Part shown: positions 8,567 through 18,092 of the stretch, one piece after another
Numbering within the stretch: the first letter of the stretch is position 1
How the letters are laid out: each line of letters begins with the position of its first letter
DNA from: Paenibacillus ferrarius
GTDB lineage: Bacteria > Bacillota > Bacilli > Paenibacillales > NBRC-103111
DNA: 64,000 bases
Direction of reading: 5' to 3'
Assembly: GCF_002027705.1 (NCBI RefSeq)
Contig: NZ_MBTG01000029.1
Coordinates: 22,415-86,414 of the forward strand
The notes under the pieces: model-generated
Databases searched by the model: none
The model's input: the letters and a program-made list of their open reading frames with translations, nothing else
Told to the model about the DNA's origin: nothing
Position numbers and translations under genes: made by a program

Positions 8567-11500
8567 GTGCCGAATAACAATGCGAGAAGAAGGCTATCGT
8601 TTGGTGTAACGCTACTCTTGTTGATTGCAACGCTCTGCACCGGCTTTACGGTCGTTAACCAATCGAATGTTGCGTACGCAGCAACCGCCAGTACTAACCT
8701 TGCTATTGGAGCTACGCCAACTGCCAGCAGTAGTGTTGAAGGAGATGTTTGGAAGCTCCGTCATGTCAACGACGGACAAGTAGTATCCAACGCATTCAAC
8801 TATGGATGGACCAGCTTCGACGACGGCAGTAGTTCGGCCGACAGTACGCAATGGGTACAACTGGACTTGGGCGCAAATCTGACGTTCAATAAGGTGACGT
8901 TGTTCCCGCGCAATGATTACGGTTCAGAAGGATATGGGTTTCCCGCTGATTTCAGAATTGAGGTATCAACAGACGGGGTTAACTGGACGCAAGTAGTTCA
9001 GAAGACCAATTATCCATTCCCGTATCCGGCAGTCGGACAAGTGTTTACTTTCCCAAATGCTACTGACCGATATGTCAAGGTAACGGGTGACAAACTGAAT
9101 ACGGACAAAAACGGTAGCTACTACATGCAATTTGCCGAAATAGAGGTTTGGAGCGTTATGGTACCGCCAACTTTGACGGCAGTCAAGACGGACAGCGATA
9201 CGACACAAGACATCGAGATTACATTCACGGATGACTCGGTTTGGCGCAGTGCAATTACTGCGGTCAAGGACGGGACGACTTCTCTGACGTCGGGAACGGA
9301 TTACACGATCGGCGCCGGGAAGCTAACGATTAAAGCCGGCGTGTTGGCAGGTGGCAATCACACGATTACTGTGAAGGCAACAGGGTTTGCTGATGCTATT
9401 TCCAACGCATTTCATTTAACCATTAAGCTGCCTGCAACCGTAGAAACGGGTACGAACGTGACCTCTATCACTTCGTCCTCAGCAACGGCTGGGGGGAAGG
9501 TGACTTCAGCCGGGGGCGGAACAGTCACAGAGCGTGGTGTGGTCTATTCCGTGCATGAAAATCCGGTAAGCAGCGATAGTAAAGCTGTTGCAGCTTCAGG
9601 CGGGACAGGAGATTTCTTAGTGAATCTCACAGGACTTCAATCCGCAACTACTTACCATTTGCGGGCATATGCTGTCAATGAAGCCGGAACAAGCTACGGT
9701 CCGGATGCTACATTTACAACGTTAAGTTCAGATTCAAGTTTAAAAGCTTTAAACTTAAGTGGTGGCATTGCGTTGGATCAAACGGTCAGCGCAGGCGTAT
9801 ATACCTATACGGCAAGTGCTCCTAACGATGTGTTGAACCTTACCGTAACGGCGAGAGCGGACAGCACCGCAAAGTTAGCTGTGAATGGAAACCAGGTAGA
9901 AAACGGTCAACCGAGCAGTGCAATCAACTTGAAGGTAGGAAGCAACACGATTACGATCACAATCACGGCGCAGGATGGAACAAAGAAGGACTACACGATC
10001 ACGGTAACTCGGGCAGCCAACAACGATGCGACGTTGAGCAGCCTGACGATTGATCAAGGCGAGTTATCGCCGGCTTTTTCCTCATTGAATACGAATTATA
10101 CAGTGAGCGCGCCTAACTCGGTTTCAAATATCAATGTTTCTTTTGCTAAAACCTATTTCAATGCAACGTTCACAGTTGCAGGTGCGGTTTACAGCTCTGT
10201 AACGGGCAATGTGTATGCATACAATGCTTCGAACTTGGTTGTCGGATCTAATCCGATCCGGATTATAGTAACCGCGGAGGATGGCACGACCAAGCTGTAT
10301 ACTCTTACAGTGAACCGTGCAGATGGAGATGGCGGCGAAACACCAACTTCACCGGCGAAGAATGCCGACTTGAGCAGCCTGATGCTGTCGGGCGGTACTT
10401 TAAATCCTGCATTCGCATCCGTAACAACCGACTACACTGCTAGTGTGGATAATGATGTATCCAGCGTAACGGTTACAGCCAGCGTTTATGATAGCAAAGC
10501 AACGATGCAAGTGAACGGAACAGCGATTGCTAATGGTCAAGCGAGCAGCGCTATTAATTTAAAGGCAGGAAGCAACGCGATTACGGTCACAGTCAGGGCG
10601 CAGGACGGAACTAAGAAGGACTACACGATCAAGGTTACTCGGGCAGCTAACAACAATGCAACTTTGAGCAGTCTGACGATCGATCAAGGCGATTTATCAC
10701 CATCATTTTCCTCATTGAATCGGAATTATACAGTGAGTGTGCCTAACTCGGTTTCAAGTTTCAATGTTGCTTTTGCTAAAACCTATTCCCAAGCAACGTT
10801 CACGGTTACGGGTGCGGTTTACAGCTCTGTAACGGGCAATGTGTATGCATACAATGTTTCTAACTTGGTCGTGGGGTCTAATTCGATCGGGATTATAGTA
10901 ACTGCAGAGAGTGGCGCGACACAACTGTACACTCTCACAGTGACCCGTGCATCTTCATCGTCATCCTCATCTTCATCGTCCTCAAGCAAAGCAGTTATCT
11001 CGAAAGACGGTAACCTCACGCTTTCTACGGGCCAAAAGGGTGAGGTTAGCTTGGACGATGAGATCAAGATCATGATTCCTGCCGATGCTTTTAGCAAAGA
11101 GTTGAGAGTAACAATCGAAAAAGTAACGGATATTCAAAAGCTTCTAACGAATAAAGAAATTCTGGCCAGTCCGGTATTCGAGATTCTGAAAAACTTTACA
11201 GAAAATTTCAGCAAGCCGGTTACTCTGATCTTTACCTTCGACCCGAAAAGCTTGAAGAACGGTCAAAAGCCTTCCGTATTCTACTATGACGAAGCGAAGA
11301 AGGTATGGGTAGAAATTGGCGGTAAGGTAGACGGCAATCACATCACAGTTGAGGTCAATCAATTTACGAAGTTTGCGGTAATCGCTGTCGGTCAAGAGAC
11401 GAACACGGAGACAAATCCGAAATCGCTGCATTTCAGCGATATCTCCGGACACTGGGCGGAGACTAGCATTAAGCAAGCGGTAAACGCAGGAATCGTCAGC

Positions 11501-11965
11501 GGCTATTCGGATGACACGTTCAAGCCGGACCGTGCCGTAACGCGCGCGGAATTTGCGGTTATGCTGGTAAACGGGCTGAAACTGCAAGGCAAAGAAGCGG
11601 CGCTGACGTTTACCGATACAGGAAAAATCGGCATCTGGGCGCAGAACGCAGTGGCACAATCGGTCCAAACGGGTATTGCCAGTGGTTATGAGGACGGCAC
11701 TTTCCGTCCGGATGCGGAAATTACTCGCCAGGAAATGGCAGTCATGATCGCCAGAGCTTTGGGGCAGTCGGTTCAGGCGGCGACAACAACGGGCTTTGCG
11801 GACGACAAGGACATCCCGGAATGGGCACAAAGCGCAGTGGGGGCCATGAGAAAGCTTGGCGTTATCGAAGGCAAAGGCGCGAACGCATTTGCTCCGAACG
11901 ATAAAACGACAAGAGCAGAGGCGGTTACGGTGCTACTAAAAATGTTTGCATATAAGGGCAAGTAA
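8567..11965 (+). CDS. Large S-layer-anchored adhesin-like protein with F5/8C and cadherin-like repeats
   Basis: Secreted protein of 1132 residues. Order seen: signal peptide (about 1-37, ending AYA); a discoidin/F5-8C carbohydrate-binding domain (about 40-195); a DUF1533-like module (about 200-285); a fibronectin-like module (about 290-390); four cadherin-like beta-sandwich domains (about 391-795), two of them a recent duplication; a short serine run; a ZU5-like module (about 810-945); and three SLH domains (about 950-1132) that bind pyruvylated cell-wall polymer. No catalytic domain is visible, so it is likely a surface glycan binder. GTG start behind AAAGGAGG. Role in binding a polymer used by the upstream importer is inference. 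Confidence 0.88.
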   Translation: MPNNNARRRLSFGVTLLLLIATLCTGFTVVNQSNVAYAATASTNLAIGATPTASSSVEGDVWKLRHVNDGQVVSNAFNYGWTSFDDGSSSADSTQWVQLDLGANLTFNKVTLFPRNDYGSEGYGFPADFRIEVSTDGVNWTQVVQKTNYPFPYPAVGQVFTFPNATDRYVKVTGDKLNTDKNGSYYMQFAEIEVWSVMVPPTLTAVKTDSDTTQDIEITFTDDSVWRSAITAVKDGTTSLTSGTDYTIGAGKLTIKAGVLAGGNHTITVKATGFADAISNAFHLTIKLPATVETGTNVTSITSSSATAGGKVTSAGGGTVTERGVVYSVHENPVSSDSKAVAASGGTGDFLVNLTGLQSATTYHLRAYAVNEAGTSYGPDATFTTLSSDSSLKALNLSGGIALDQTVSAGVYTYTASAPNDVLNLTVTARADSTAKLAVNGNQVENGQPSSAINLKVGSNTITITITAQDGTKKDYTITVTRAANNDATLSSLTIDQGELSPAFSSLNTNYTVSAPNSVSNINVSFAKTYFNATFTVAGAVYSSVTGNVYAYNASNLVVGSNPIRIIVTAEDGTTKLYTLTVNRADGDGGETPTSPAKNADLSSLMLSGGTLNPAFASVTTDYTASVDNDVSSVTVTASVYDSKATMQVNGTAIANGQASSAINLKAGSNAITVTVRAQDGTKKDYTIKVTRAANNNATLSSLTIDQGDLSPSFSSLNRNYTVSVPNSVSSFNVAFAKTYSQATFTVTGAVYSSVTGNVYAYNVSNLVVGSNSIGIIVTAESGATQLYTLTVTRASSSSSSSSSSSSKAVISKDGNLTLSTGQKGEVSLDDEIKIMIPADAFSKELRVTIEKVTDIQKLLTNKEILASPVFEILKNFTENFSKPVTLIFTFDPKSLKNGQKPSVFYYDEAKKVWVEIGGKVDGNHITVEVNQFTKFAVIAVGQETNTETNPKSLHFSDISGHWAETSIKQAVNAGIVSGYSDDTFKPDRAVTRAEFAVMLVNGLKLQGKEAALTFTDTGKIGIWAQNAVAQSVQTGIASGYEDGTFRPDAEITRQEMAVMIARALGQSVQAATTTGFADDKDIPEWAQSAVGAMRKLGVIEGKGANAFAPNDKTTRAEAVTVLLKMFAYKGK
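9735..10950 (+). repeat. 630-bp tandem duplication inside the SLH gene
   Basis: Two copies with a 630-base offset each encode two cadherin-like domains. Matching landmarks are AACGGTCAACCGAGCAG-like (about 9903 and 10533) and GATCAAGGCGA (10052 and 10682). The copies differ by scattered substitutions. They end just before a run of TCATC-type repeats (about 10952-10985) that encodes the serine linker. Confidence 0.85.
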
Positions 11966-11980
11966 ATGAACATCTTACAA

Positions 11981-12018
11981 GGCTGTCTTGAATTCAAATT
12001 CAAGGCAGCTTTGTTTTT
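11981..12018 (+). terminator. Terminator of the large SLH gene
   Basis: Stem GGCTGTCTTGAA / TTCAAGGCAGC (one G-T pair) followed by TTTGTTTTT. Confidence 0.85.
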
Positions 12019-12545
12019 GAATAAAACGGTGCAGGTGGTTTGGGCACAGTACTTATCAACGTCGATAATGTGAATTCTGGCATCGGATTTGTGTGAAGGC
12101 TTGAAGAGTATGCAATCGATCATGATACAGCAAGCACTTGATGAATGGAAGAAATTAGAAGACTATATTTACATTTAGTTCCATAAATAGCAGAGCAGGC
12201 TACCGTTATTAATACGGTGGCCTGTTCAAGTAACGGACAGTTTATTTCAAAAAATGCCACCGATGATTCAGTAACTTTTTGTATGTCCCTAGCGTAGAAA
12301 AGTGTGACGAAAATGGAAAAAGGTGGTGTGATGCCATGTTTTTCGTTAACACCAAATTATTAGCGAAGGTCGTAATCATTCTGGAATATTGCTAACGACT
12401 TATGGGGTGTGGCAGTATTTCGGGAGAGCCCGTCCAAGTCGATCGGCCAGAATAGCTGACTGAAACCTAATGCTCAAATCGCCCTTAGAGGAGTTCCAGT
12501 AAAGATTAGCGAATAATGAATCCACTCTAAATAGTAGGTGATACA
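12019..12545. other. Gene-poor stretch with one hairpin repeat
   Basis: No convincing gene. Short in-frame pieces around 12040-12175 look like decayed coding sequence but match nothing I know. A hairpin with arms GCAGGCTACCGT / ACGGTGGCCTGT at about 12190-12227, followed by CAAGTAACGG, belongs to the GGCAGCC hairpin repeat group described elsewhere in this table. Confidence 0.45.
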
Positions 12546-12860
12546 ATGAATCTGTGTCCAAACTGCAGTGAGGAGTTAGAAATTAAGTCGAACTTTTGTC
12601 CCAAATGTGGATATCGGCCTCATTCTAAATTAGAACCGGCAAATATCAAGAGAACAACTTCTACTGTCAAGTTTAGTCTCATCGGAATGTTTTTGTCAGT
12701 TGTAATTGCCCTCGGCATAAAACATGGATATGTAATCATGAGGCATTACTCGCGTAATGAAGTAGATGGGGGATACCGTGAAAACGATAATAAAAAAATT
12801 GTACTTCCGACTATGGGGGCGTTTGCGGCACAGGCGCTTAGTTATGTGAAAGCTATGTAA
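12546..12860 (+). CDS. Small zinc-ribbon membrane protein
   Basis: Protein of 104 residues. The N-terminus has a zinc-ribbon, CPNCSEEL then CPKCGY (Cys pairs at about 4/7 and 18/21). One membrane helix (about 40-58) follows, then a polar tail. This is the common architecture of small Firmicute zinc-ribbon membrane proteins of unknown role. TAGGTG ribosome site before the ATG. The short tail may be truncated relative to longer relatives. No functional partner nearby. Confidence 0.65.
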   Translation: MNLCPNCSEELEIKSNFCPKCGYRPHSKLEPANIKRTTSTVKFSLIGMFLSVVIALGIKHGYVIMRHYSRNEVDGGYRENDNKKIVLPTMGAFAAQALSYVKAM

Positions 12861-13035
12861 CTGAAATGTTAAGTATAGGATCAACTGTGGCCATGTTGGA
12901 GAACAAGAAATATTTCACGCTCTTTTACATCTTATACCTAGATTTGAGGATGAACCTTTATAGCAGGTAAAGGTATTAGATACTGGCTAAAACATCCAAT
13001 CAACCAAAGGATTATAGCTGATTAAGTTGACTATT

Positions 13036-13120
13036 TCCGTTAACGGAACCATATAGTTTAATAAACATGGCGCGGCTGCTGGCATGAATAGGCAGCAGTT
13101 TATGTCTATAGGCGGGATAA
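13036..13120. repeat. GGCAGCC-type hairpin repeat
   Basis: TTAACGGAACC, then AGTTTAATAAAC, then a hairpin GCTGCT / AGGCAGC and GGCGGGATAA. The same order of motifs recurs at about 20327, 21621, 45118 and 61634. It lies between two small genes. Confidence 0.6.
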
Positions 13121-13157
13121 TTAAAATATATAACCGATATCAGAAGGTGATAAATAG

Positions 13158-13409
13158 ATGAACATAGATTTAGAGTTTCTAAGCCAAGTAATTAATGACT
13201 GGGATCCGGTTGGCCTCTTAGCAGGAGGTGCCCCAGAAAACGAGTATAGCATCGAAGTAAAAGAAATCGCTCAGAAATCCTTGTCGTGTAAGTCTGAAAC
13301 AGACTTAGCGTTGATTATTTACAGAGTTTTTAACGATAGAATGGGAGTAAAATTAAATCAACTTACTTGCTTGAAGCAGGCATTTATAATAACCGAACAC
13401 GGAAAATAA
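13158..13409 (+). CDS. DUF1871-like small protein
   Basis: 83 residues, cytoplasmic, mostly helical. It has the early WDP motif (INDWDPVGLL) and later alternating helices that resemble the YugE/DUF1871 family of about 85 residues. Function unknown in the family. Ribosome site GAAGGTG before the ATG. Assignment rests on the WDP motif and length only. Confidence 0.6.
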   Translation: MNIDLEFLSQVINDWDPVGLLAGGAPENEYSIEVKEIAQKSLSCKSETDLALIIYRVFNDRMGVKLNQLTCLKQAFIITEHGK

Positions 13410-13436
13410 CAGTAACAAATAGAAGGCATTTTACGA

Positions 13437-13801
13437 TTGGCGCAGATCGCCTCCCCTACGGATGCGCAGAGAATGAAGGTCATAGTCAAATATTGGATTC
13501 AACAAGATCCTACAGCCAGTATTTTTAAGGAGACAACTTTGAGCATTCTTCAGCTGGCAAAGGCTGTGATAAATGACACCAACATTATCCCAAGAGGATC
13601 TAATCGTATCGCCAATGGTAATATACTTGCATATGCTCCTCAGGCAAATGATATAACTCTTTACAATTACACGATACAACAAGAGTTTACACTTCCTAGA
13701 GGCAGCTACACGTGTACGTAAATGGAACTTACTCCCAAGTGATCTGCAAGAATAACACAAGAATCTATCAGCAAGGTTGGAGCTATAGTACGAGGTTTTA
13801 A
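13437..13801 (+). pseudogene. Frameshifted remnant of an unknown protein
   Basis: A reading frame of about 94 codons from a TTG at 13437 ends at TAA 13719-13721 in LPRGSYTCT. Shifting by one base just before that stop reveals a continuation of about 29 codons (VYVNGTYSQVICKNNTRIYQ and on) to TAA at 13801. The two parts read as one protein split by a frameshift. No good ribosome site precedes the TTG. The family is not recognised. Confidence 0.45.
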
Positions 13802-13885
13802 TACGAGTTTAACTTGAAAGATGATAAAGTACTCCAATCTTTGGTAGAATAGTGTTTGTCGTGAATTTGGAAGGGAGTAGGAAAA

Positions 13886-15448
13886 ATGAATAAGCTGCAA
13901 ACATGGACGCTCAATCTTGTGCTGCTGCTGGGTATTTCCATTCTGAGCCAGCCAGCCTCTGCACAAGCCAGCGACTTTACAGATTTAAAAGGACACTGGT
14001 CGGAAGAGGTTGTTCAGACGGCTGTGACACAGAAACTAGTGCAAGGCTACGCTGACGGAACCTTCCGTCCTGATCATGCTGTAACGCGCGCTGAGGCAGC
14101 TAGTATGCTCAGCCGTGTCACGCGGTTGACGGAGATGAGCCAACCTGGCGCTTCCATTGCCGATATAGATAGCCACTGGAGCCGCGCTGAGGTGGACAAG
14201 CTGACTCGGCTTGGCTTGCTCTCCCCGGCAGATTACGCCCAAGGCTTCCAGCCGGACGTTCCGGTCACACGGTTCGAGCTTATGAAATGGATGGCTACTG
14301 GGCTGGCGCAGGCAGACTCCGGTTTCCGGCAAGCGCTCGTCGACACTGCCCATACACTGCTGCCTTCACCGGAAAGCTACCGGGGCGGCTTCACGCCGGA
14401 GCAGATTCCTTATTTGGCAGTCGCCAGAGGGGCAGGGCTGGTTAACGGATTCGAGGATGGTAGCTTGCGTCCAAACGAGACGGCCAGCCGAGCGGAGTTG
14501 GCTGCGATTCTGCTGCGGTATGAGCGGGTGGAAGGCACCCGCGCGGAGGACTATCTTGGGCTGAATGAATTGCGCGAGGTAGGCTTGACGGGTACGAATG
14601 CGACAAGCTTGACGCCCTACCGTTACTTGAAGGTACACAATAGTGAGGAGGGGAGAGCCATCCCGAAGTATATCAAGTTGATCGGGATCGGTTTGAGCAG
14701 CAAGATGGATTTTGCCGGTCTGGAGCCGCTGGCGAAGCTGCCGGATACAGGGATTTATTATAATTTTCATGATGAGACGAAGCCGACGAGATTTGTAAAG
14801 CTGCGTGATCTGAACATGACGATTAAGGAGGCGGTGCTCGAAGGCCTTCAACGAGGGGACTCGATGTATCTCGGACCAGAGCACCCGAAGCAGATGTCCA
14901 CAAATGATGTCAAGCTGTATTATGAGAATCGTTATATTCATGTAACTTTTGATGATGAGCTGATTCCGTATACGAGCTTCGCTAATGTTGTCGATAAGCC
15001 TGTCGCTGCAGGGGATCTGGCGGTGCTGACGATGCACCGGATGATCATAGTCGATGTGCCTCCGGAGGAAGAAGGGGCGCCGCGAAGTCTATACGCAGAT
15101 TTCCTGCTTGGTGACAGAGAGCCGTGGTTGCAACGGGGGCCGGATGGGCTTTATGTGATCTTTAAGGAAGTGACGATGAAGGTTCATGATAAGCCGTTAG
15201 ATATGCTGCAATTTTATAATGCTCCCGGCCATGCCCGCGGCAACGGGTTCTTTACGTTAAATCGGATTCTTCCCGAGGCTGCAGCTCGAAGCGGTCTGTT
15301 GACGATTCCAGAGTCGACCCTTTCGTTTTTTACTCCAGGAAGCGCTAACCGGTTCTGGGCTTACAACTCAATGTCCCGAACAGCGACCAACAGCTTGATT
15401 ATGAATACCGATTCCGGGGACAGTTTCTGGCTGTTCAGAGAAAATTGA
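13886..15448 (+). CDS. SLH-domain surface protein with unknown C-terminal region
   Basis: Secreted protein of 520 residues. Signal peptide about 1-29 (ending ASAQA). Three SLH domains lie at the N-terminus (about 30-215), each with the GHWSEE / GYADGTFRPD type signature. The second is divergent. The rest (about 216-520) has no repeat or motif I recognise. It is beta-rich and ends in FWLFREN. The gene looks richer in G+C than its neighbours, with many GCG/CTG codons, which may point to transfer. It stands alone with its own GGAAGGGAG ribosome site. It is probably wall-attached; the role is unknown. Confidence 0.8.
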   Translation: MNKLQTWTLNLVLLLGISILSQPASAQASDFTDLKGHWSEEVVQTAVTQKLVQGYADGTFRPDHAVTRAEAASMLSRVTRLTEMSQPGASIADIDSHWSRAEVDKLTRLGLLSPADYAQGFQPDVPVTRFELMKWMATGLAQADSGFRQALVDTAHTLLPSPESYRGGFTPEQIPYLAVARGAGLVNGFEDGSLRPNETASRAELAAILLRYERVEGTRAEDYLGLNELREVGLTGTNATSLTPYRYLKVHNSEEGRAIPKYIKLIGIGLSSKMDFAGLEPLAKLPDTGIYYNFHDETKPTRFVKLRDLNMTIKEAVLEGLQRGDSMYLGPEHPKQMSTNDVKLYYENRYIHVTFDDELIPYTSFANVVDKPVAAGDLAVLTMHRMIIVDVPPEEEGAPRSLYADFLLGDREPWLQRGPDGLYVIFKEVTMKVHDKPLDMLQFYNAPGHARGNGFFTLNRILPEAAARSGLLTIPESTLSFFTPGSANRFWAYNSMSRTATNSLIMNTDSGDSFWLFREN

Positions 15449-15515
15449 GCATAGGCGGCAAAGGTTTACACGATTTGCGCTTGAAGTTTTTTTGCCTATC
15501 ATGTCGTTGAAACAG

Positions 15516-15631
15516 TGTCGGTTGACAAGAACATTGTCCGATTAATATCCGCCAAAATGGCGGATTTTCTATTTTACCGGATCATATTCTTGTCATTTCT
15601 TAAAGTCAAGAGTATCGTCCGATTGCCGACG
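15516..15631. repeat. TGACAAGAAC inverted-repeat element, copy 1
   Basis: The core 15523-15595 (73 bp) starts TGACAAGAACAT and ends ATATTCTTGTCA. In the centre is a hairpin ATCCGCC / GGCGGAT followed by T-rich sequence. An outer TGTCGG (15516) faces CCGACG (15631). Copies of the same layout lie at 36719, 39618, 39752 and, in part, 62826. Confidence 0.7.
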
Positions 15632-15723
15632 AAGTCACAAAATAAATATTCGGAGCATTACGCAACTTCTATTTTTTGTTGCTGTAAATTATGGGAAATG
15701 CAAATCTATTATCCTCAAATTTT

Positions 15724-15752
15724 TTGTCGAAAAAAGAAGAATGTGGTAAGCT
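15724..15752 (+). promoter_or_regulatory. Putative sigma-A promoter
   Basis: TTGTCG and TAAGCT with a 17-base spacer, 37 bases before the next start. Moderate match. Confidence 0.4.
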
Positions 15753-15788
15753 AAATAGGAATATCTCAGATGGAAGAGGAGAACATGT

Positions 15789-18041
15789 ATGCAATCCAAA
15801 TTGAAAATCATGCTGTTGTTCATGGTCTTATCCCTTATGCTCATGCCCGCAGTAAACGCCGTGAGTGTCGTTGAGTCGTATATAACCGACAATCAAGAGC
15901 GAACGATAACCACCCTAACGTTAGGTCAGGAAGTTAATCTTCGAATGAGGATCATGCTTAGTGACAATACGTCGTCGATCGCTCCCAATCCAATCTTTAC
16001 ATCCTCAAATACTGGGATTGGCTCGGTAAGTTCACAAGGCGTTTTTTCCACCTTGAGTTTAGGCACTACTGTGCTGACTGCCACCTACGGCGGGGTGACG
16101 AAGACGATAAACGTCCAAGTCAATCCTCCCTATCACCTGAAATTCGATCAGTATCAATACGCGCTAAATCAGGGGGAAAAAAGGTCCTTTACATTGACTG
16201 GACAAGCTTATTTTGGCGATGACCTCGACTACACTTCAAGAGTCACGTATTCGTCCAACGCACCGGATATTGTTCAAGTCGACAAAAGCGGTATCAAAGC
16301 GCTGAAATCTGGATCCGCGATCATTTCAGCTTCCTTTGGCTCAGTCACAGCGATGTCTACGGTGAATGTTGTGAATGCCGCTGTCGTTTCCGGAACAGAT
16401 GACCCGCAGGCGATTTCACAGCGCTCGAGCGGTTATATGCTTTGGAACAGTATACGGACGGCCATGGGTTCATCTCCGCTAACTGAAAATCAATTACTGA
16501 CAAGAGCAGCACAGAATCATGCGAACTATCTGCATGGCACAGGCTCCTCACAAGCCGCATCATCTAGAGGGCACGTTGAACACCCAGGTGAAGTGGGGTT
16601 TACAGGTCAAAGTATTGCTGATCGTCTGACCTATGTGGGTTATAAAATCTCAGGGTATGGCGAAGTCGTAAACTATGTCGATAACACGAATAATAGTGGA
16701 ATTCAAGGCCTTATCGATGCTCCCTATCATAGAAGTCTTATGCTTGACCCTACTGCGATTGAGTTCGGAATTGGAATAGCCTCAAGTGCGCCGAAAATAA
16801 CAGTTTCTAATATTGGTTATAAGGCTAGTTCAAACACCCCGACGGCATACTATTACCCTTATTCAGGACAAACGAATGTACCGACAAGCTGGTATGCAGC
16901 AGAGACACCGAATCCTCTAGCCCCTTTTGGAAAAGAAGGCGCTCTAGTAGGCTATCCGATTACAATATCCGCTACTGAATTCAAAAACGTCAATTTCAGT
17001 TCAGCTACCATTACAGACAGTTCCGGCAACAACACTGACTACTACAAAACAGACGCTTCGAATTCGTCGAAAGGCATCGTCGTACTCACGCCCAAAACAC
17101 CTCTTAACCCGAGTACAACGTATACGGTACATTTTGAAGGCAGTTTGACGGGCGGCACTACGATCCAGAAAGAATGGACATTTACAACGAGATCCGAAAC
17201 GATCAGTTCGATGACAGCATCCCCTTCAAAGTTGAGTTTACAGGTAGGGAAGTCTCAGTCGCTTCGTGTTTGGGCGGTATCGGATGTGAACGGCAATCAA
17301 GAGGTAACGTCTCAAGCTCAATATCAATCTTCAGACAGTCATATCTCGGTGCAAAATGGGACTGTGACAGCATCTGGCACAGTAAGCAATGGAACCATCA
17401 CAATTACCTATCGAGGCGCCTCAACGACGGTCAGTCTATCTGCCATTGATCCTGCGAATCCTAACTTGAAGCAAGCACAAGATGTAAACGGAGAAGGTAT
17501 CAGCAGCACAGAGATTCCGTCCGACTATCGAACAATCAGCCGACAAATGAAAGATTTGAGCGGTCATTGGGCAGAGAAAGAGATTGCATGGGCGATCAGT
17601 CAAAATTTGGTTCAAGGGTATGAGGATAAAACATTCCAGCCCAACCGTGACGTAACAGAAGCCGAGTTTATCGCATTCGCGCTTCGGGCCTTGAAAACGG
17701 ACAAAACAGGGCTTGATTTGCAACAAAATAACCATTGGGCTGACGGTTTATATGTCATTAGTAAGAAGTATAATCTCCCGCTCTTGGGGTATTCCAATCA
17801 GTCAGCGAGAGAAACCAAACTTACGAGAACCCGCGTAGCAGAGATTATTGCAGCGATCGATGGCCAGTCTCTTACAGGCGACGATGCGATTGCGTATCTG
17901 CTAAATATGCACTATTCCGATGGGAAGACGTCCGCAACCATTGAAGGTTATCAAGGCGGGGACACTTTAACCCGTGCCGAAACGATTAAGTTTCTGCTGA
18001 ATGTTCTTGAGAAGGGCGTTACGGAAGTTAAGAAATCCTAA
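15789..18041 (+). CDS. SLH-anchored CAP (SCP/YkwD-like) protein with Ig-like domains
   Basis: Secreted protein of 750 residues. Signal peptide about 1-24. Two bacterial Ig-like (BIG2) modules (about 30-195) precede a CAP domain (about 205-340) with the family landmarks AAQNHANYL, GEVVNY and YHRSLMLDP. A Big5-like module (about 360-465) and another Ig-like module (470-550) follow, then SLH repeats at the C-terminus (about 590-750), starting at LSGHWAEKEI. The later SLH units are degenerate. CAP proteins of bacteria are linked to spores and cell surfaces without a settled activity. A second, broken CAP gene lies at 63184. AGAGGAG ribosome site. Confidence 0.87.
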   Translation: MQSKLKIMLLFMVLSLMLMPAVNAVSVVESYITDNQERTITTLTLGQEVNLRMRIMLSDNTSSIAPNPIFTSSNTGIGSVSSQGVFSTLSLGTTVLTATYGGVTKTINVQVNPPYHLKFDQYQYALNQGEKRSFTLTGQAYFGDDLDYTSRVTYSSNAPDIVQVDKSGIKALKSGSAIISASFGSVTAMSTVNVVNAAVVSGTDDPQAISQRSSGYMLWNSIRTAMGSSPLTENQLLTRAAQNHANYLHGTGSSQAASSRGHVEHPGEVGFTGQSIADRLTYVGYKISGYGEVVNYVDNTNNSGIQGLIDAPYHRSLMLDPTAIEFGIGIASSAPKITVSNIGYKASSNTPTAYYYPYSGQTNVPTSWYAAETPNPLAPFGKEGALVGYPITISATEFKNVNFSSATITDSSGNNTDYYKTDASNSSKGIVVLTPKTPLNPSTTYTVHFEGSLTGGTTIQKEWTFTTRSETISSMTASPSKLSLQVGKSQSLRVWAVSDVNGNQEVTSQAQYQSSDSHISVQNGTVTASGTVSNGTITITYRGASTTVSLSAIDPANPNLKQAQDVNGEGISSTEIPSDYRTISRQMKDLSGHWAEKEIAWAISQNLVQGYEDKTFQPNRDVTEAEFIAFALRALKTDKTGLDLQQNNHWADGLYVISKKYNLPLLGYSNQSARETKLTRTRVAEIIAAIDGQSLTGDDAIAYLLNMHYSDGKTSATIEGYQGGDTLTRAETIKFLLNVLEKGVTEVKKS

Positions 18042-18057
18042 AGCATGCAAATAGAAA

Positions 18058-18092
18058 CGGAGCCCGCGAAACATGTGTGGCTCCATTTTAGT
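18058..18092 (+). terminator. Terminator of the CAP-SLH gene
   Basis: Stem CGGAGCC / GGCTCC with a loop of about 14 bases, followed by ATTTTAG. Weak T tail. Confidence 0.6.

Noticed and set aside
11144..11830. Long open frame on the minus strand
   Set aside because: It lies wholly inside the SLH gene, has no ribosome site, and its product has no family features; a shadow of the real gene.
15515..15754. 79-codon open frame
   Set aside because: It runs through an inverted-repeat element and has no ribosome site.
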